From positions 1 through 64,000 of the forward strand of contig CAVUOB010000003.1 of assembly GCA_963743035.1 (NCBI GenBank): a stretch of DNA of 64,000 nt. Reading direction: 5' to 3'. A model generated the notes under the pieces. That model was not told the DNA's origin and searched no databases. It was given only the letters and a program-made list of their open reading frames with translations. Positions within the stretch are counted from its first letter, which is position 1, and each line of letters begins with the position of its first letter. Origin of the DNA: PALSA-911 sp963743035. Lineage in GTDB: Bacteria > Pseudomonadota > Alphaproteobacteria > Acetobacterales > Acetobacteraceae. Shown piece by piece: positions 52,726 to 64,000 of the stretch. The translations under genes and the position numbers were made by a program.

Positions 52726-54567
52726 ATGCAACACCAGGATTCAAGCCTGCTCTCTATTGCGCCGGCGCAAACCTCATCGTGCATCCGCAGAAAATTCCAA
52801 ACGCTTCTGCTCGCAGGCACGGTGATACCGGCCGTCGCGTTTAGTCCGTCGAATGCGGCCGCGGCGACGGATATCCTGTATGGCAACACCTACGCTGCCA
52901 GCCAGCTCGGTATTTCGGTCAATCCCAGTTTCCAGGGGGGCACGCTACAAGCGGACCTCTTTGCGACGCATCCCGAGGCTTTTACTCTGGATGCCAGCGC
53001 CGCCAACAATATCGATCAGAACTCCCGCAATGCGATATTTTCCGGGGTATTTTCCGACGCACCCGGGGCCACGGGCCAGATTCAAATAAGCAATTCCGGG
53101 TCCGGCGGCCTGGTCGCCTTCACCGCCGTCAATACCTACACGGGAACCACGACGATCAATCCCGGAGCGGCGCTCTATCTCACGGGTTCGGGTAGCATCG
53201 CGGCCTCTTCGGGCGTGGTCGACAACGGCAGGTTCGATATCTCCGGCACCACCGCCGGTGCGATGATCCAAAGCCTGGCGGGCTCGGGTACGGCCAGCCT
53301 GGGCACCCGGACGCTGACCCTGTCGAACGCGTCGGACATCTTTTCCGGCAGCATCACCGGTCCGGGCGGGCTGACGGTGTCTGGCGGCGCCGAGACCCTT
53401 TCCGGCGCCAATACCTATACCGGCACCACAATCATCAATACCGGAGCGACGCTGAAGCTCGCGGATACCGGCAGCATTGTGTCCTCCTTCCGCAATGTGA
53501 ACAACGGCACGCTCGATATCTCCGGGACCACCGCCGGCGCCTCGATCCGAAGCCTGACGGGCACGGGAACGATCGTGCTGGGAGACCAGACGCTGACCCT
53601 GTTGAACGCGTTCGGCATTTTCGACGCCGGCATCCAGGCGGGAGGCATCTCCGGAACCGGCGGGGTGACGATCGGCTACGGCACGGAGACCTTTCTCTCG
53701 GCTGCCAACAACTACACCGGCGCGACGACGATCAACAGCGGCGCGGTGCTGAACCTCGCCGGAGCGGGCAGCGTCGCCTCCTCCTCGCGGGTGATCGATG
53801 ACGGTGTCGTTCACATCAATCTGGCCCCAGGTGGCGCCACGATCCAGAGCCTGGCGGGCTCGGGGCTGTTCACGCTCGGTTCCCGGACGCTGACGATCTC
53901 GAACGCGTCCGATGTCTTCTCCGGCGTCATCCGGGGGATTTACGGGGGGCTGAAGATCACCGGCGGCACCCAGACGCTGACGGGCGCCAGCACCTATTCG
54001 GGCGCGACGACGGTCGCCAGCGGCGCCGCGCTGAAGCTCGACGGCTCGCTGGGTTCGGCGACCACGATCGCCTTCGGCGGCCTGCTGGAGGGGACCGGCA
54101 CGATCAACGCCAGGCTGGTCAATAACGGGACGGTCCAGCCAGGCGACGCGACGGGCACGCTGTATGTCAACGGTAATTATGTGCAGGGCTCCACCGGCAC
54201 CCTGGAAATCCTGCTCGCCGGCACCGGGGCGGGCGAGTACGGCCACCTGACGGCCAGCGGCACGATGTCGCTCAGCGGCACGCTCGATGTGGCGCTGCTC
54301 GACAGCTTCACGCTGGTCGATGGCGACCGCTTCGACATCCTGGATTTCGCCAGCCGAAGCGGCGATTTCTCGACGGTCGCATTCGACGGCACCGGCTGCA
54401 CGAGCCTGGACACCGGCGGCTGGAAATGCGGCGCGCATCTGACGCTTTTCGAGGACTACACGCCCACCCAGCTGACCCTGAGAGCCGAGGTGCCCGAGCC
54501 CGGCACGCTCGCGATCCTGGCAGCCGGGCTGACCGGCCTCGGGGTGGCGCGGCGCCGCCGCGCCTGA
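52726..54567 (+). CDS. Autotransporter-type beta-strand repeat protein with PEP-CTERM sorting signal
   Basis: The 613-residue protein has a long signal peptide (RRKFQTLLLAGTVIPAVAFS, cleavage near NAAAA). Three to four repeat units of ~95 residues follow (starting near 136, 229, 328 and 422), each opening with NTYTGTTTINPGA-like text and containing LTLSNASDIFSGS-like strands, the passenger-domain PATR repeat. A non-repetitive region (VDGDRFDILDFASRSGDFST) contains two cysteines. The C-terminus is VPEPGTLAILAAGLTGLGVA followed by RRRRA, a textbook PEP-CTERM signal for exosortase. No autotransporter barrel is present. It is a likely surface or biofilm protein. No exosortase lies in the window. 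Confidence 0.85.
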   Translation: MQHQDSSLLSIAPAQTSSCIRRKFQTLLLAGTVIPAVAFSPSNAAAATDILYGNTYAASQLGISVNPSFQGGTLQADLFATHPEAFTLDASAANNIDQNSRNAIFSGVFSDAPGATGQIQISNSGSGGLVAFTAVNTYTGTTTINPGAALYLTGSGSIAASSGVVDNGRFDISGTTAGAMIQSLAGSGTASLGTRTLTLSNASDIFSGSITGPGGLTVSGGAETLSGANTYTGTTIINTGATLKLADTGSIVSSFRNVNNGTLDISGTTAGASIRSLTGTGTIVLGDQTLTLLNAFGIFDAGIQAGGISGTGGVTIGYGTETFLSAANNYTGATTINSGAVLNLAGAGSVASSSRVIDDGVVHINLAPGGATIQSLAGSGLFTLGSRTLTISNASDVFSGVIRGIYGGLKITGGTQTLTGASTYSGATTVASGAALKLDGSLGSATTIAFGGLLEGTGTINARLVNNGTVQPGDATGTLYVNGNYVQGSTGTLEILLAGTGAGEYGHLTASGTMSLSGTLDVALLDSFTLVDGDRFDILDFASRSGDFSTVAFDGTGCTSLDTGGWKCGAHLTLFEDYTPTQLTLRAEVPEPGTLAILAAGLTGLGVARRRRA

Positions 54568-54773
54568 GGCCGCTATCGCGCGACCGGATCCCAGTCGGGG
54601 TGCCAGTCCGGGTGCCGTTCCGGCTAGACCCCTCGCCCTCCCTCGTTCAGCGCCGCCCCAAGCGTCTACCCGAACCTGCGCCCCTTATCTTTGCTTGACG
54701 TGGGGCGGGCTTCGCGCCAAGCGGGGCTTGGAGATCGATCTTCGGATCGACACCAAGCGGTACAAGGACCTGG

Positions 54774-57302
54774 ATGATGAGCGAGACCCGGCCCCACCTG
54801 ACGACGCCGGCCAACCCCGTCGTGTCGCGGCTGGCCTTGCCGATGCAGGACGAGGACGTGGCGGCGCTGCGCCGCGCGGTCGTCGCCAAGCTCACCTATT
54901 CCGTCGGCAAGGACCCGATGGTGGCGACCGAGCGGGACTGGTTCGTCGCCACGGCACTGACCGTGCGCGACCGGATCGTCGATCGCTGGATGCAGTCCAC
55001 CCGCGCCACCTACGCCGATAACCGCAAGCGGGTGTATTACCTGTCGCTGGAATTCCTGATCGGCCGGCTGCTGATCGACAGCCTGAACAACCTCGACCTG
55101 CTGGAGCCCATGCGCGCGGCGCTGGACGAACTCGGCGTCAGCCTGGACGCGCTGCGCGAGATCGAGCCGGACGCGGCACTGGGCAATGGCGGCCTCGGGC
55201 GCCTGGCCGCCTGCTTCATGGAAAGCCTGGCCACGCTGTCGGTGGCCACCTACGGCTACGGCATCCGCTACCAGCACGGCCTGTTCCGCCAGGTCATCAA
55301 GGATGGCTGGCAGCGCGAATACCCGGAGACCTGGCTGTCCTTCGGCAATCCCTGGGAGTTCGAGCGCCCGGAGGTCAGTCACATGATCGGCTTCGGCGGC
55401 ACGGTGGAAGCCATCGCGGGCGACGGCACGGATGAGACCCCGGATGAGACGGGGATCCGCCATGTCTGGCACCCCGCGGAGACGGTGGAGGCGGTCGCCT
55501 ACGACACGCCCGTGGTCGGCTGGCGCGGCAAGCATGTGAACACGCTGCGGCTGTGGTCGGCCCGCGCGCCGGACCCGCTGCGGCTGGATGCATTCAACCA
55601 GGGCGACCATATCGGCGCGGTGGCGGCCCGGGCGCGCGCCAACGCCATCTCCCAGGTGCTGTACCCCAGCGAGGATACGCCGGCCGGGCAGGAACTGCGC
55701 CTGCGGCAGGAGTATTTCTTCTCCTCCGCCTCGCTGCACGACCTCGTGTATCGCCATGTGCACCAGTTCGGCGATGTCCGCACCCTTGCCGAACATGCCT
55801 CCGTCCAGTTGAACGACACCCATCCGGCGATCGCGGTGGCCGAGCTGATGCGCCTGCTGGTGGACGTGCACGCGCTGCCCTGGGCGGAAGCGTGGGAGAT
55901 CACCCAGGCGGTGTTCTCCTACACCAACCACACGCTGCTGCCGGAAGCGCTGGAGACCTGGCCGGTGCATCTGATGGAGCGCATGCTGCCGCGGCATATG
56001 CAGATCATCTACCTGATCAACGCGCGCCATCTGGACCAGCTGCAGGCCGGCGGCAAGCACGATCCCGGCCTGATGTCCGCGCTGTCGCTGATCGACGAGC
56101 ATAACGGGCGGCGGGTGCGCATGGGCACGCTGGCCTTCCTCGGCTCGCACAAGGTCAACGGCGTGTCGGCGCTGCACACCGGGCTGATGCGCCAGACCGT
56201 GTTCCGCGACCTGAACAACCTGTATCCGGACCGCATCGTCAACAAGACCAACGGCATCACCTTCCGCCGCTGGCTGTTCGAGGCCAATCCCGGCCTGACC
56301 GAATTGCTGACCGAGGTGTGCGGCGAACGCGTCATGGACGATCCGGACGCGCTGCAGAAGCTGGCCGACTGCGCCGGCGACCCCGCGCTGCATGACCGGC
56401 TGATCGCCATCCGCCGGGCCAACAAGATGGCGCTGTCCAACCGGATTTTGGAAACCCTGAACATCCGCCTGGATCCGGACGCGCTGTTCGACGTGCATAT
56501 CAAGCGCATCCACGAATACAAGCGCCAGCTGCTGAACATCCTGGAAACCGTGGCGCTGTACGAATCCATGCGCGCCCACCCGACCCGGGAATGGACGCCG
56601 CGGGTCAAGATCTTCGCCGGCAAGGCGGCGGCCAGCTATCACCGCGCCAAGCTGATCATCAAGCTGATCCACGACGTCGCCGCCAGGGTGAACAACGACC
56701 CCACCATCCGCGGCATGCTGAAGATCGCGTTCGTGCCGAACTACAATGTCAGCCGTGCCGAACTGATCATCCCGGCCTCCGACCTGTCCGAGCAGATCTC
56801 CACCGCGGGGATGGAGGCGTCGGGCACCGGCAACATGAAGCTGGCGCTGAACGGCGCGCTGACCATCGGCACGCTGGACGGCGCCAATATCGAAATCGGC
56901 GATCGCGTCGGCTGGGACAACATCTTCATCTTCGGCCTGACCGCCGAACAGGTGGAGGCGCGCCGGCGCGACGGCATCGATGCGCAGGAAACCATCGCCG
57001 CCTCGCCGGATCTGTACCGCGCCATCGACGCGATCGGCTCCGGCCTGTTCTCCCCGGGCGATCCCGACCGCTACCGCGACCTGGTGGATGTGCTGACCCA
57101 TCACGACCATTTCATGGTCTGCGCGGATTTCGATGCCTATGCCGCCAAGCAGCGCGTGGTGGCGGCGCAGTGGCGCGATCGCGCCGCCTGGTGGCGGGCC
57201 AGCGCGCTGAACACCGCCAATGTCGGCTGGTTCTCGTCGGACCGCACCATCCGCGAGTATTGCGACGACATCTGGAACGTGCAGCTGCCGCCGCGCGCAT
57301 GA
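54774..57302 (+). CDS. glgP: Glycogen phosphorylase
   Basis: The 842-residue GT35 enzyme begins [20 protein letters not shown] (ATG 54774 or 54777). Conserved blocks: [80 protein letters not shown] and the PLP lysine in [20 protein letters not shown]. It releases glucose-1-phosphate from glycogen. It is the first gene of the glg run, with glgB 13 bases downstream. The 206 bases upstream contain a TTGACG (54693-54698) and a short dyad (GATCGATC/GGATCGAC at 54740). Confidence 0.97.
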   Translation: MMSETRPHLTTPANPVVSRLALPMQDEDVAALRRAVVAKLTYSVGKDPMVATERDWFVATALTVRDRIVDRWMQSTRATYADNRKRVYYLSLEFLIGRLLIDSLNNLDLLEPMRAALDELGVSLDALREIEPDAALGNGGLGRLAACFMESLATLSVATYGYGIRYQHGLFRQVIKDGWQREYPETWLSFGNPWEFERPEVSHMIGFGGTVEAIAGDGTDETPDETGIRHVWHPAETVEAVAYDTPVVGWRGKHVNTLRLWSARAPDPLRLDAFNQGDHIGAVAARARANAISQVLYPSEDTPAGQELRLRQEYFFSSASLHDLVYRHVHQFGDVRTLAEHASVQLNDTHPAIAVAELMRLLVDVHALPWAEAWEITQAVFSYTNHTLLPEALETWPVHLMERMLPRHMQIIYLINARHLDQLQAGGKHDPGLMSALSLIDEHNGRRVRMGTLAFLGSHKVNGVSALHTGLMRQTVFRDLNNLYPDRIVNKTNGITFRRWLFEANPGLTELLTEVCGERVMDDPDALQKLADCAGDPALHDRLIAIRRANKMALSNRILETLNIRLDPDALFDVHIKRIHEYKRQLLNILETVALYESMRAHPTREWTPRVKIFAGKAAASYHRAKLIIKLIHDVAARVNNDPTIRGMLKIAFVPNYNVSRAELIIPASDLSEQISTAGMEASGTGNMKLALNGALTIGTLDGANIEIGDRVGWDNIFIFGLTAEQVEARRRDGIDAQETIAASPDLYRAIDAIGSGLFSPGDPDRYRDLVDVLTHHDHFMVCADFDAYAAKQRVVAAQWRDRAAWWRASALNTANVGWFSSDRTIREYCDDIWNVQLPPRA

Positions 57303-57315
57303 GAGATTTCGGAAA

Positions 57316-59505
57316 ATGACGCAATGGCGGGCAAGCGATCCGGATATCGCCGCGATCGTCGGGGCCCGCCATGCCGACCCCTTCGCCATTCTCGGCCCGC
57401 ACCCCACCCCGGCGGGCATGGTCATCCGCGCCTTCGTCCCGGGCGCGGCCGCGGTCCGCGCGATCGATGCCGCCGGCGCGCCGATCGCGGATCTGCAGCC
57501 GCGCCACCCCGACGGTTTCTTCGAGGCGCTGCTCCCCGGACGCGAGGCCCCCCTCGCCTACCGCCTGTCGGCCGGCAACGCCGATGCCGCCTGGGAACTG
57601 GACGACCCCTACCGCTTCTCCCCGATCCTCGGCCCGATGGACGAATACCTGCTGGTCGAAGGCACCCATCGCCGCCTGTATGACCGGATCGGCGCGCATC
57701 CCCTGCGCCATGAGGGCGTCGACGGCGTGCATTTCGCGGTCTGGGCGCCGAACGCGCGACGCGTTTCGGTCGTCGGCGACTTCAACGCCTGGGACGGGCG
57801 GCGCCACCAGATGCGCAAGCGCATCGACAGCGGGCTGTGGGAAATCTTCGCGCCCGGCATCGGCGAGGGCGCGGTCTACAAGTATGAGATCGTCGGCGCC
57901 TCCGACGCCGTGCAGCCGTTGAAGGCCGATCCGGTCGGGTTTGCCGCCGAACTGCGCCCCTCCACCGCCTCGGTCGTGGCGCGCACGGACGGTTTCACCT
58001 GGTCCGATGCTGAATATCTCCAACACGTGCCGCCGGACCCACGCCGCGCGCCGATCGCCGCCTACGAGGTGCATCTCGGCTCCTGGCGCCGCGCACCGGA
58101 TGGCGGCTTCCTCTCCTACGACGAAATTGCGGAACAGCTGATCCCCTATGTCGCCGGTCTCGGCTTCACCCATATCGAGCTGATGCCGGTCAACGAGCAT
58201 CCGCTGGACGATAGCTGGGGCTACCAGCCGATCGGCCTGTTCGCGCCCACCGCCCGCTTCGGCGATCCCGCCGGCTTCGCCCGTCTCATAGACCGCGCCC
58301 ATGCAGCCGGGATCGGCGTGATCCTGGACTGGGTGCCCGCGCATTTCCCCACCGACGTGCACGGCCTGGCGCATTTCGATGGCGGCCCGCTCTACGAGCA
58401 CGCCGATCCCCATCGCGGCTTCCATCCGGACTGGAACACCGCGATCTATGATTTCGGCCGGGCGGAGGTGGCCAATTTTCTCGCCGCCAACGCGCTCTAC
58501 TGGCTGGACCGCTTCCATATCGACGCGCTGCGCGTCGATGCGGTCGCCTCCATGCTGTACCTGGATTATTCGCGCAAACCCGGCGAATGGACCCCGAACG
58601 CCGAGGGCGGCAACCAGAACAACGACGCGGTCGGCTTCCTGCGGTATTTCAACCGCCTCGCCTATTCCGCCCGGCCCGGGATAACCACCATCGCCGAGGA
58701 ATCCACCGCCTGGCCTGGCGTCTGCACCCCGCCGCAGGATGGCGGCCTGGGCTTCGGGTTCAAATGGAATATGGGCTGGATGAACGACACGCTGGCCTAT
58801 CTGTCGCTCGATCCCGTGCATCGGCGCTGGCACCATGACAAGCTGACCTTCGGCCTGCTCTACGCCTTCTCGGAGAATTTCTTCCTGCCACTGTCGCATG
58901 ACGAGGTCGTGCACGGCAAAGGCTCTATCCTCGGCCGGATCCAGGGCGATGTCTGGCAGCGCTGCGCCACGCTGCGCGCCTATTACGCGTTCATGTGGGG
59001 CCATCCCGGCAAGAAGCTGCTGTTCATGGGCCAGGAATTCGCCCAGGCGCGGGAATGGAATTTTTCCGCCGGGCTGGACTGGCATCTGCTGGACCAGGAC
59101 GCGCATCGCGGCGTGCAATCCTGCGTGCGCGACCTGAACGCGCTCTATCGCTCGCTGCCGGCGCTGCACGCTAGCGACTGCGAGGCGGAGGGCTTCCGCT
59201 GGATCGTCGCCGACGACGCCGCGCAATCGGTCTATGCCTGGTTGCGCTTCGCCGGCCCGGACGAGCCGCCGGTCGCGGTGGTCTGCAACTTCACGCCGGT
59301 GCCGCGGCACGATTACCGCATCGGCCTGCCGATGGCCGGAACCTGGCGGGAAGTGCTGAACACCGATGCCCAGGCCTATGGCGGTTCCGGCCTCGGCAAT
59401 CTCGGCAGCGTGATCGCGTCGGAACAACCTTCGCACGGCTTCCCCGCTTCCGCCGCGGTGCTGGTCCCGCCCTTGGCCACGCTGTATTTCCGTTTCGACG
59501 GCTGA
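57316..59505 (+). CDS. glgB: 1,4-alpha-glucan branching enzyme
   Basis: The 729-residue GH13 enzyme starts at ATG 57316 ([20 protein letters not shown]). N-terminal carbohydrate-binding CBM48 modules ([14 protein letters not shown], then [20 protein letters not shown]) precede the catalytic barrel: [30 protein letters not shown] (nucleophile Asp), [12 protein letters not shown] (acid Glu) and [13 protein letters not shown]. It introduces alpha-1,6 branches into glycogen. glgC follows after 63 bases. Confidence 0.97.
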   Translation: MTQWRASDPDIAAIVGARHADPFAILGPHPTPAGMVIRAFVPGAAAVRAIDAAGAPIADLQPRHPDGFFEALLPGREAPLAYRLSAGNADAAWELDDPYRFSPILGPMDEYLLVEGTHRRLYDRIGAHPLRHEGVDGVHFAVWAPNARRVSVVGDFNAWDGRRHQMRKRIDSGLWEIFAPGIGEGAVYKYEIVGASDAVQPLKADPVGFAAELRPSTASVVARTDGFTWSDAEYLQHVPPDPRRAPIAAYEVHLGSWRRAPDGGFLSYDEIAEQLIPYVAGLGFTHIELMPVNEHPLDDSWGYQPIGLFAPTARFGDPAGFARLIDRAHAAGIGVILDWVPAHFPTDVHGLAHFDGGPLYEHADPHRGFHPDWNTAIYDFGRAEVANFLAANALYWLDRFHIDALRVDAVASMLYLDYSRKPGEWTPNAEGGNQNNDAVGFLRYFNRLAYSARPGITTIAEESTAWPGVCTPPQDGGLGFGFKWNMGWMNDTLAYLSLDPVHRRWHHDKLTFGLLYAFSENFFLPLSHDEVVHGKGSILGRIQGDVWQRCATLRAYYAFMWGHPGKKLLFMGQEFAQAREWNFSAGLDWHLLDQDAHRGVQSCVRDLNALYRSLPALHASDCEAEGFRWIVADDAAQSVYAWLRFAGPDEPPVAVVCNFTPVPRHDYRIGLPMAGTWREVLNTDAQAYGGSGLGNLGSVIASEQPSHGFPASAAVLVPPLATLYFRFDG

Positions 59506-59568
59506 CAGCGCCCATTTGCCAGGTGCAGAATGCGCCACGCCCGGGCCTGCCGGGAGAAGGAGGAGACG

Positions 59569-60837
59569 ATGCCCCCAGCCCAATCCGCCGCCGCCCCCCT
59601 GGCCCGCCACGCCATGGCCTATGTGCTGGCGGGCGGACGCGGCTCCCGGCTGATGGAGCTCACCTCCATACGCGCCAAGCCCGCGGTCTATTTCGGCGGC
59701 AAGCTGCGCATCATCGACTTCGCGCTGTCCAACGCGCTGAATTCCGGCATCCGCCGCATCACCGTGGCGACGCAGTACAAGGCGCACAGCCTGATCCGCC
59801 ATCTGCAGCGCGGCTGGAACTTCTTCCGCCCCGAACGCAATGAAAGCTTCGATATCCTGCCGGCCAGCCAGCGCGTGGCGGAGGACAAATGGTATCTGGG
59901 CACCGCCGATGCGGTGTACCAGAACATCGATATCATCGAGAGCTACGCCCCGCGCTACATCGTGCTGCTGGCCGGCGACCACATCTACAAGATGGACTAC
60001 GAGGCGATGCTGCAGCAGCATGTCGAAAGCGGCGCGGACGTCACAATCGGCTGTATCGAGGTGCCGCGCGCCGACGCCAAGGGCTTCGGCGTCATGCACG
60101 TGGACGCCACCGACCGCATCCTGAGCTTCCAGGAAAAGCCCGAGGACCCCGCCCCGATGCCGGGCAATCCGGAGCTGTGCCTGGCCAGCATGGGCATCTA
60201 TGTCTTCGAAACGAACCTGCTGTTCGAACAGCTCCGCCGCGACGCCGCCGACGAAACCTCCAGCCATGATTTCGGCAAGGACGTCATCCCGTTCCTGGTG
60301 CGGACCGGCAAGGCGGTGGCGCATCCCTTCGCCCGCTCCTGCGTTCGCTCGGGCGCGGAGGCGCAGCCATACTGGCGCGATGTCGGCACACTCGATGCCT
60401 ACTACGCCGCCAATATCGATCTGACCGATGTGGTGCCGGACCTCGATCTCTACGACCAGGACTGGCCGATCTGGACCTATGGCGAGATGAACGCGCCGGC
60501 GAAATTCGTCCATGACGAGGACGGGCGGCGCGGCAACGCGATCTCCTCGCTGGTTTCCGGCGGCTGCATCGTCTCCGGCGCCAGCCTGCGCCGCTCGCTG
60601 CTGTTCACCGGAGTGCATCTGCATTCCTACGCGCATGTGGAAGGCGCGGTGATCCTGCCCTATGTGCGGATCCACCGGTATGCGCGGCTGCGCAACGTCA
60701 TCATCGAACGCGGCGTGGAAATCCCCGAGGGGCTGGTGGTCGGCGAGGACCCGGAGATCGACGCGCAACGCTTCCGCCGCACCGACAAGGGGGTCTGCCT
60801 GATCACCCAGACGATGATCGACCGCCTCGCCACATGA
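59569..60837 (+). CDS. glgC: Glucose-1-phosphate adenylyltransferase
   Basis: The 422-residue protein starts at ATG 59569, preceded by GGAGGAG; an ATG at 59530 is in frame but less likely. Motifs: [20 protein letters not shown] (nucleotide binding), [54 protein letters not shown] (catalytic Asp) and a C-terminal left-handed beta-helix ([20 protein letters not shown]). It makes ADP-glucose and is normally allosterically regulated. The stop overlaps glgA as ATGA. Confidence 0.97.
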   Translation: MPPAQSAAAPLARHAMAYVLAGGRGSRLMELTSIRAKPAVYFGGKLRIIDFALSNALNSGIRRITVATQYKAHSLIRHLQRGWNFFRPERNESFDILPASQRVAEDKWYLGTADAVYQNIDIIESYAPRYIVLLAGDHIYKMDYEAMLQQHVESGADVTIGCIEVPRADAKGFGVMHVDATDRILSFQEKPEDPAPMPGNPELCLASMGIYVFETNLLFEQLRRDAADETSSHDFGKDVIPFLVRTGKAVAHPFARSCVRSGAEAQPYWRDVGTLDAYYAANIDLTDVVPDLDLYDQDWPIWTYGEMNAPAKFVHDEDGRRGNAISSLVSGGCIVSGASLRRSLLFTGVHLHSYAHVEGAVILPYVRIHRYARLRNVIIERGVEIPEGLVVGEDPEIDAQRFRRTDKGVCLITQTMIDRLAT

Positions 60838-62285
60838 GCCGTATCGACGTTCTGGCCGTTGCCTCGGAAATCTTTCCCCTGATCAAGACCGGCGGCCTCG
60901 CCGATGTCGCCGGCGCGCTGCCGGGGGCACTGGCGGAGCTGGATGTGCGGGTGCGCACCCTGGTTCCCGGCTATCCCGCCGTGTTGGCCGCGTTGCGGGA
61001 ACCGGCGCGGCTGCACGCCTGGCCGGATCTGTTCGGCGGCGCGGCGCGGCTGCTCGCGGCCAGCGTGCAGGGCCTCGACCTGCTGGTGCTGGACGCGCCG
61101 CATCTGTTCGCCCGGCCCGGCAATCCCTATGTCGGCGCGGATGGCCGGGACTGGCCGGACAATGCGCTCCGCTTCGCTGCCCTGTCGCGCGCGGGCGCGG
61201 AGATCGGCTGCGGGGCCGTGGCCGGATATCAGCCGGACATCGTGCACGCGCATGACTGGCAGGCCGGGCTGACGCACGCCTTTCTGCATTACTCACCCAC
61301 CCGGCCGCGCAGCGTCATGACCGTGCACAACCTCGCCTTCCAGGGACAGTTTCCGGCGCAATCATTTCCTGCCCTCGGCCTGCCGGCCGCCGCCTTCGCG
61401 GTCGAGGGGATCGAGTATCATGGCGGCATCAGCTACCTGAAGGCCGGGCTGCATTATGCCGACCGCATCACCACGGTCTCCCCCACCTACGCGGCCGAGA
61501 TCCGCACGCCGGACGCCGGCATGGGCCTGGACGGGCTGCTGCGCACCCGCGCCGGCGATCTGCACGGCATCCTGAACGGCATCGACACCGAGGCCTGGAA
61601 CCCCGCCACGGACCCGCTGATCGCGGCAAATTTCGACAGCCGGCACATCGCCCAGCGCCGGGCCAACAAGGCCGATCTGCAGGCCCGCTTCGGATTGTCG
61701 CCGGATCCCGCCGCGCCGCTGTTCGCCGTGGTCAGCCGGCTCACCTGGCAGAAAGGCCTGGATCTGCTGCTGGAAGCGGAGCCCACGCTGCTGGCCGCCA
61801 ATGGCCAGCTGGCGCTGCTCGGCACCGGCGAGGCCGCGATCGAGGCCGGATTCCGCGCCGCCGCCGCCCGCCATCCCGGCCGCATCGGCTGCGTCATCGG
61901 CTATGACGAGGCCCTGGCGCATCGCCTGCAGGCAGGTGCGGATGCGTTGCTGGTGCCGTCCCGTTTCGAGCCTTGCGGCCTGACCCAGCTTTGCGCCCTG
62001 CGCTACGCGACCGTGCCCGTGGTCGCCCGCGTCGGCGGCCTGGCCGATACGGTGATCGACGCCAGCCCGATGGCGCTGAATGCCGGCGTCGCCACCGGCG
62101 TGCAGTTCGCCCCGGTAACGGCGGAGATGCTGCGCGCCGCCATCCAGCGGGTGGCGGCCCTGTACCACGAACCTGCCACGTGGCGCCGGCTGCAACGCAA
62201 CGCCATGGCCACGGACGTGTCCTGGCACCATCCCGCGAGGCAATATGCCGCGCTGTTCCGCGACCTGCTGTCGGCGCGCCCCTGA
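60834..62285 (+). CDS. glgA: Glycogen synthase (ADP-glucose type)
   Basis: The 483-residue GT5 enzyme begins [20 protein letters not shown]. It carries [13 protein letters not shown] (ADP-glucose binding), [40 protein letters not shown] and the C-terminal retaining-transferase motif [20 protein letters not shown]. It extends glycogen from ADP-glucose made by glgC. Coupled translation with glgC (ATGA) and one-base overlap with glgX show a tight operon. Confidence 0.97.
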   Translation: MSRIDVLAVASEIFPLIKTGGLADVAGALPGALAELDVRVRTLVPGYPAVLAALREPARLHAWPDLFGGAARLLAASVQGLDLLVLDAPHLFARPGNPYVGADGRDWPDNALRFAALSRAGAEIGCGAVAGYQPDIVHAHDWQAGLTHAFLHYSPTRPRSVMTVHNLAFQGQFPAQSFPALGLPAAAFAVEGIEYHGGISYLKAGLHYADRITTVSPTYAAEIRTPDAGMGLDGLLRTRAGDLHGILNGIDTEAWNPATDPLIAANFDSRHIAQRRANKADLQARFGLSPDPAAPLFAVVSRLTWQKGLDLLLEAEPTLLAANGQLALLGTGEAAIEAGFRAAAARHPGRIGCVIGYDEALAHRLQAGADALLVPSRFEPCGLTQLCALRYATVPVVARVGGLADTVIDASPMALNAGVATGVQFAPVTAEMLRAAIQRVAALYHEPATWRRLQRNAMATDVSWHHPARQYAALFRDLLSARP

Positions 62286-64000
62286 TGCGGGACGGCGTCT
62301 CGGCGGGCTCGCCCGAGCCATTGGGCGTCACGGCCACGGCAAGCGGCGTGAACGTCGCGGTGTTTTCCGCCCATGCGAGGGCGATCGAATTCTGCCTGTT
62401 CGATGCCGCCGGGGCGGAGATCCGCCGCGTCCGCCTGCCCGAACGCAGCGGCGACGTGTTCCACGCCCATATCGACGGCGTGGCCCCGGGCGCGCGCTAC
62501 GGCCTGCGCGCGCACGGGCCGTACGATCCCGCCAGCGGCCATCGCTTCAACCCGTGCAAGCTGCTGCTCGATCCCTACGCCATCGCGATCGACAGAAGGT
62601 TTCGGTTGCATCCATCCATGTTCGCCACGCGCGACGGGCGCCTGGATGATACCGACAGCGCCCCGGCCATGCCGAAGGCCATCATCTTCCCCGCGCAGGC
62701 GCATGCTCCTCGCAAGGCCCTGGTGCCCTGGCCGCAAGCGATCCTTTACGAGCTGCATGTGCGCGGTTTCACCCTGCGCCATCCCGACATCCCCGCGGAA
62801 TTGCGCGGCCGTTTCGCTGGCCTCGGCCATCCCGCGGCGATCGGACATCTGACCCGCCTTGGCGTCACCTCGGTCGAGATCCTGCCGGCAGCCGCCTGGA
62901 TCGAGGAACGCCACCTGGCCGCCATCGGGCTGACCAATTACTGGGGCTACAATCCCGTCGCGCTGATGGCGCCCGATCCCGGCCTGGCCCCCGGCGGCTG
63001 GCCGGAAATCCGTGCTGCCGTGAGCGCCCTCGCCGCAGCAGGGATCGAGACCATCGTCGATGTCGTGCTGAACCATACCGGCGAAGGCGACGAACTCGGC
63101 CCGACCCTGTCGCTGCGCGGCCTGGACAATGCCAGCTATTACCGCCTGCCGCCCGGGGACCCGGCCCGCTACATCGATGACAGCGGCACCGGCAACACCC
63201 TGGCCCTGCATCATCCGCAGGTGATGCGCCTGGCGATGGATGCGCTGCGTTGCTGGGCCAGCCTCGGCGGCGTGCACGGCTTTCGCTTCGACCTCGCGAC
63301 CGCGCTCGGGCGCCGGCCGGATGGCTTCGACCCCGCCGCGCCGCTGCTTGCCGCGATCGCGCAGGACCCGGTGCTGCGCGATCTCAAGCTCATCGCCGAA
63401 CCCTGGGACATCGGGCCCGGCGGCTACCGGCTTGGCGCCTTCCCGCCGGCCTGGGGCGAGTGGAACGACCGCTTCCGCGATACGGCCCGCCGCTTCTGGC
63501 GCGGCGATGCCGGCATGCTGCCCGAACTCGCCACCCGGATCGCCGGATCGGAAGATCTGTTCGCCGCCAAACGGCGCCCCTCGCGCGGCGTGAACTTCAT
63601 CGCCGCCCATGATGGCTTCACGCTCGCGGACCTGGTGTCGTACGAAAACAAACACAACGGCGCCAATGGCGAGAACGGCCGCGACGGCACCGATGCCAAT
63701 CTGTCCTGGAACAACGGCATCGAGGGCGCCAGCGACGATCCCGCGATCCGCGCCGCTCGCCAGCGCGACCAGCTTGCGCTGCTGGCCACGCTGCTGCTGG
63801 CGCGCGGCACGCCGATGCTGTCGATGGGCGCCGAGCTGGGAAAATCCCAGTCCGGCAACAACAACGCCTATGCCCAGGACAACGAACTGACCTGGCTGGA
63901 CTGGGCGGCGGCCGATCCGGACCTGCTGGCCTGGACCCGGCATCTGATCGCGATCCGCAACTCCCATCCGTCCCTGCATGACGACCGGTTCCTGACCGGT
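62285..64000 (+). CDS. glgX: Glycogen debranching enzyme (partial, continues past the window)
   Basis: The open frame begins ATG 62285, overlapping the glgA stop (TGATG), and remains open for 572 codons to the window end. CBM48 start: EPLGVTATASGVNVAVFSAH. GH13 blocks: VDVVLNHTGEGDELGPTLSL, GVHGFRFDLATALGRR (nucleophile Asp), LKLIAEPWDIGPGGYRLGAF (acid Glu) and NFIAAHDGFTLADLVSYENK. GlgX removes limit-dextrin side chains made by glgP. The missing part should be ~100-150 residues. Confidence 0.95.
   Translation, partial: MRDGVSAGSPEPLGVTATASGVNVAVFSAHARAIEFCLFDAAGAEIRRVRLPERSGDVFHAHIDGVAPGARYGLRAHGPYDPASGHRFNPCKLLLDPYAIAIDRRFRLHPSMFATRDGRLDDTDSAPAMPKAIIFPAQAHAPRKALVPWPQAILYELHVRGFTLRHPDIPAELRGRFAGLGHPAAIGHLTRLGVTSVEILPAAAWIEERHLAAIGLTNYWGYNPVALMAPDPGLAPGGWPEIRAAVSALAAAGIETIVDVVLNHTGEGDELGPTLSLRGLDNASYYRLPPGDPARYIDDSGTGNTLALHHPQVMRLAMDALRCWASLGGVHGFRFDLATALGRRPDGFDPAAPLLAAIAQDPVLRDLKLIAEPWDIGPGGYRLGAFPPAWGEWNDRFRDTARRFWRGDAGMLPELATRIAGSEDLFAAKRRPSRGVNFIAAHDGFTLADLVSYENKHNGANGENGRDGTDANLSWNNGIEGASDDPAIRAARQRDQLALLATLLLARGTPMLSMGAELGKSQSGNNNAYAQDNELTWLDWAAADPDLLAWTRHLIAIRNSHPSLHDDRFLTG

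Noticed and set aside
53130..54010. Regular repeats that might be mistaken for a CRISPR or DNA repeat array
   Set aside because: The ~280-base periodicity follows the protein repeat of the surface protein and the units are too divergent at the DNA level.
57112..60768. 1218-codon open frame on the minus strand across the glycogen genes
   Set aside because: It is antisense to glgP, glgB and glgC, which have full family motifs; low stop frequency in GC-rich DNA explains it, and its translation is Arg/Gly/Ala-rich without domains.
1..64000. tRNA, rRNA or other structured RNA genes
   Set aside because: I saw no tRNA cloverleaf with a GGTTCGAATCC-type arm and no rRNA segments on either strand; a covariance-model search would settle this.

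Overview
The window is a GC-rich, densely packed bacterial chromosome segment. Gene content and local order point to an alphaproteobacterium, most likely of the Acetobacteraceae/Rhodospirillales. Indicators are rplY-pth-ychF in one run, metX-metW divergent from a chorismate mutase-hisC-tyrC run, a kinase-only heptose enzyme, and small conserved alphaproteobacterial proteins next to a cold-shock gene. I infer the taxon from gene content only. No rRNA, tRNA or CRISPR array is visible.

Layout. 1-5.9 kb: a minus-strand surface-polysaccharide run (coiled-coil methyltransferase, glycosyltransferase, a three-domain glycosyltransferase, acyltransferase), followed by a plus-strand methyltransferase and an IS transposase remnant (to 8.1 kb). 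8.2-13.1 kb: tyrC-hisC-chorismate mutase (minus) divergent from metX-metW (plus). 13.2-17.3 kb: a TonB-linked metal-uptake locus (TonB, DUF1775, TonB-dependent receptor, DUF2946). 17.5-31.9 kb: mixed metabolism and transport, including a heptose kinase, an ABC-2 exporter, a luciferase-like monooxygenase, an RhlE-type helicase and a peptide-binding protein. 31.9-38.4 kb: dehydrogenases, an ammonium transporter, a tandem Lin0512 pair, an amino-acid/urea-type binding protein and dUTPase. 38.5-41.6 kb: a two-domain ABC permease with its ATPase. 41.7-47.0 kb: a complete peptide-type ABC operon split by a large composite inverted repeat. 47.1-50.8 kb: small proteins, CspA, then ychF-pth-rplY. 50.9-52.3 kb: two oxidoreductase-type genes. 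52.7-54.6 kb: a beta-strand-repeat surface protein ending in a PEP-CTERM signal. 54.8-64 kb: the glycogen operon glgP-glgB-glgC-glgA-glgX, cut by the window end.

Two observations dominate. First, at least eight protein-coding genes between 1 and 37 kb carry single small indels that break an otherwise good reading frame, including hisC and tyrC, while 37-64 kb is clean; this looks more like sequence error than gene decay. Second, several features merit follow-up: a possible coiled-coil molecular ruler with an exact 99-bp duplication, a dispersed double-hairpin repeat family, an ammonium transporter with the first twin histidine replaced by glutamate, a Lin0512 pair in which one copy lost its conserved histidine, and a PEP-CTERM protein built from autotransporter-type repeats.
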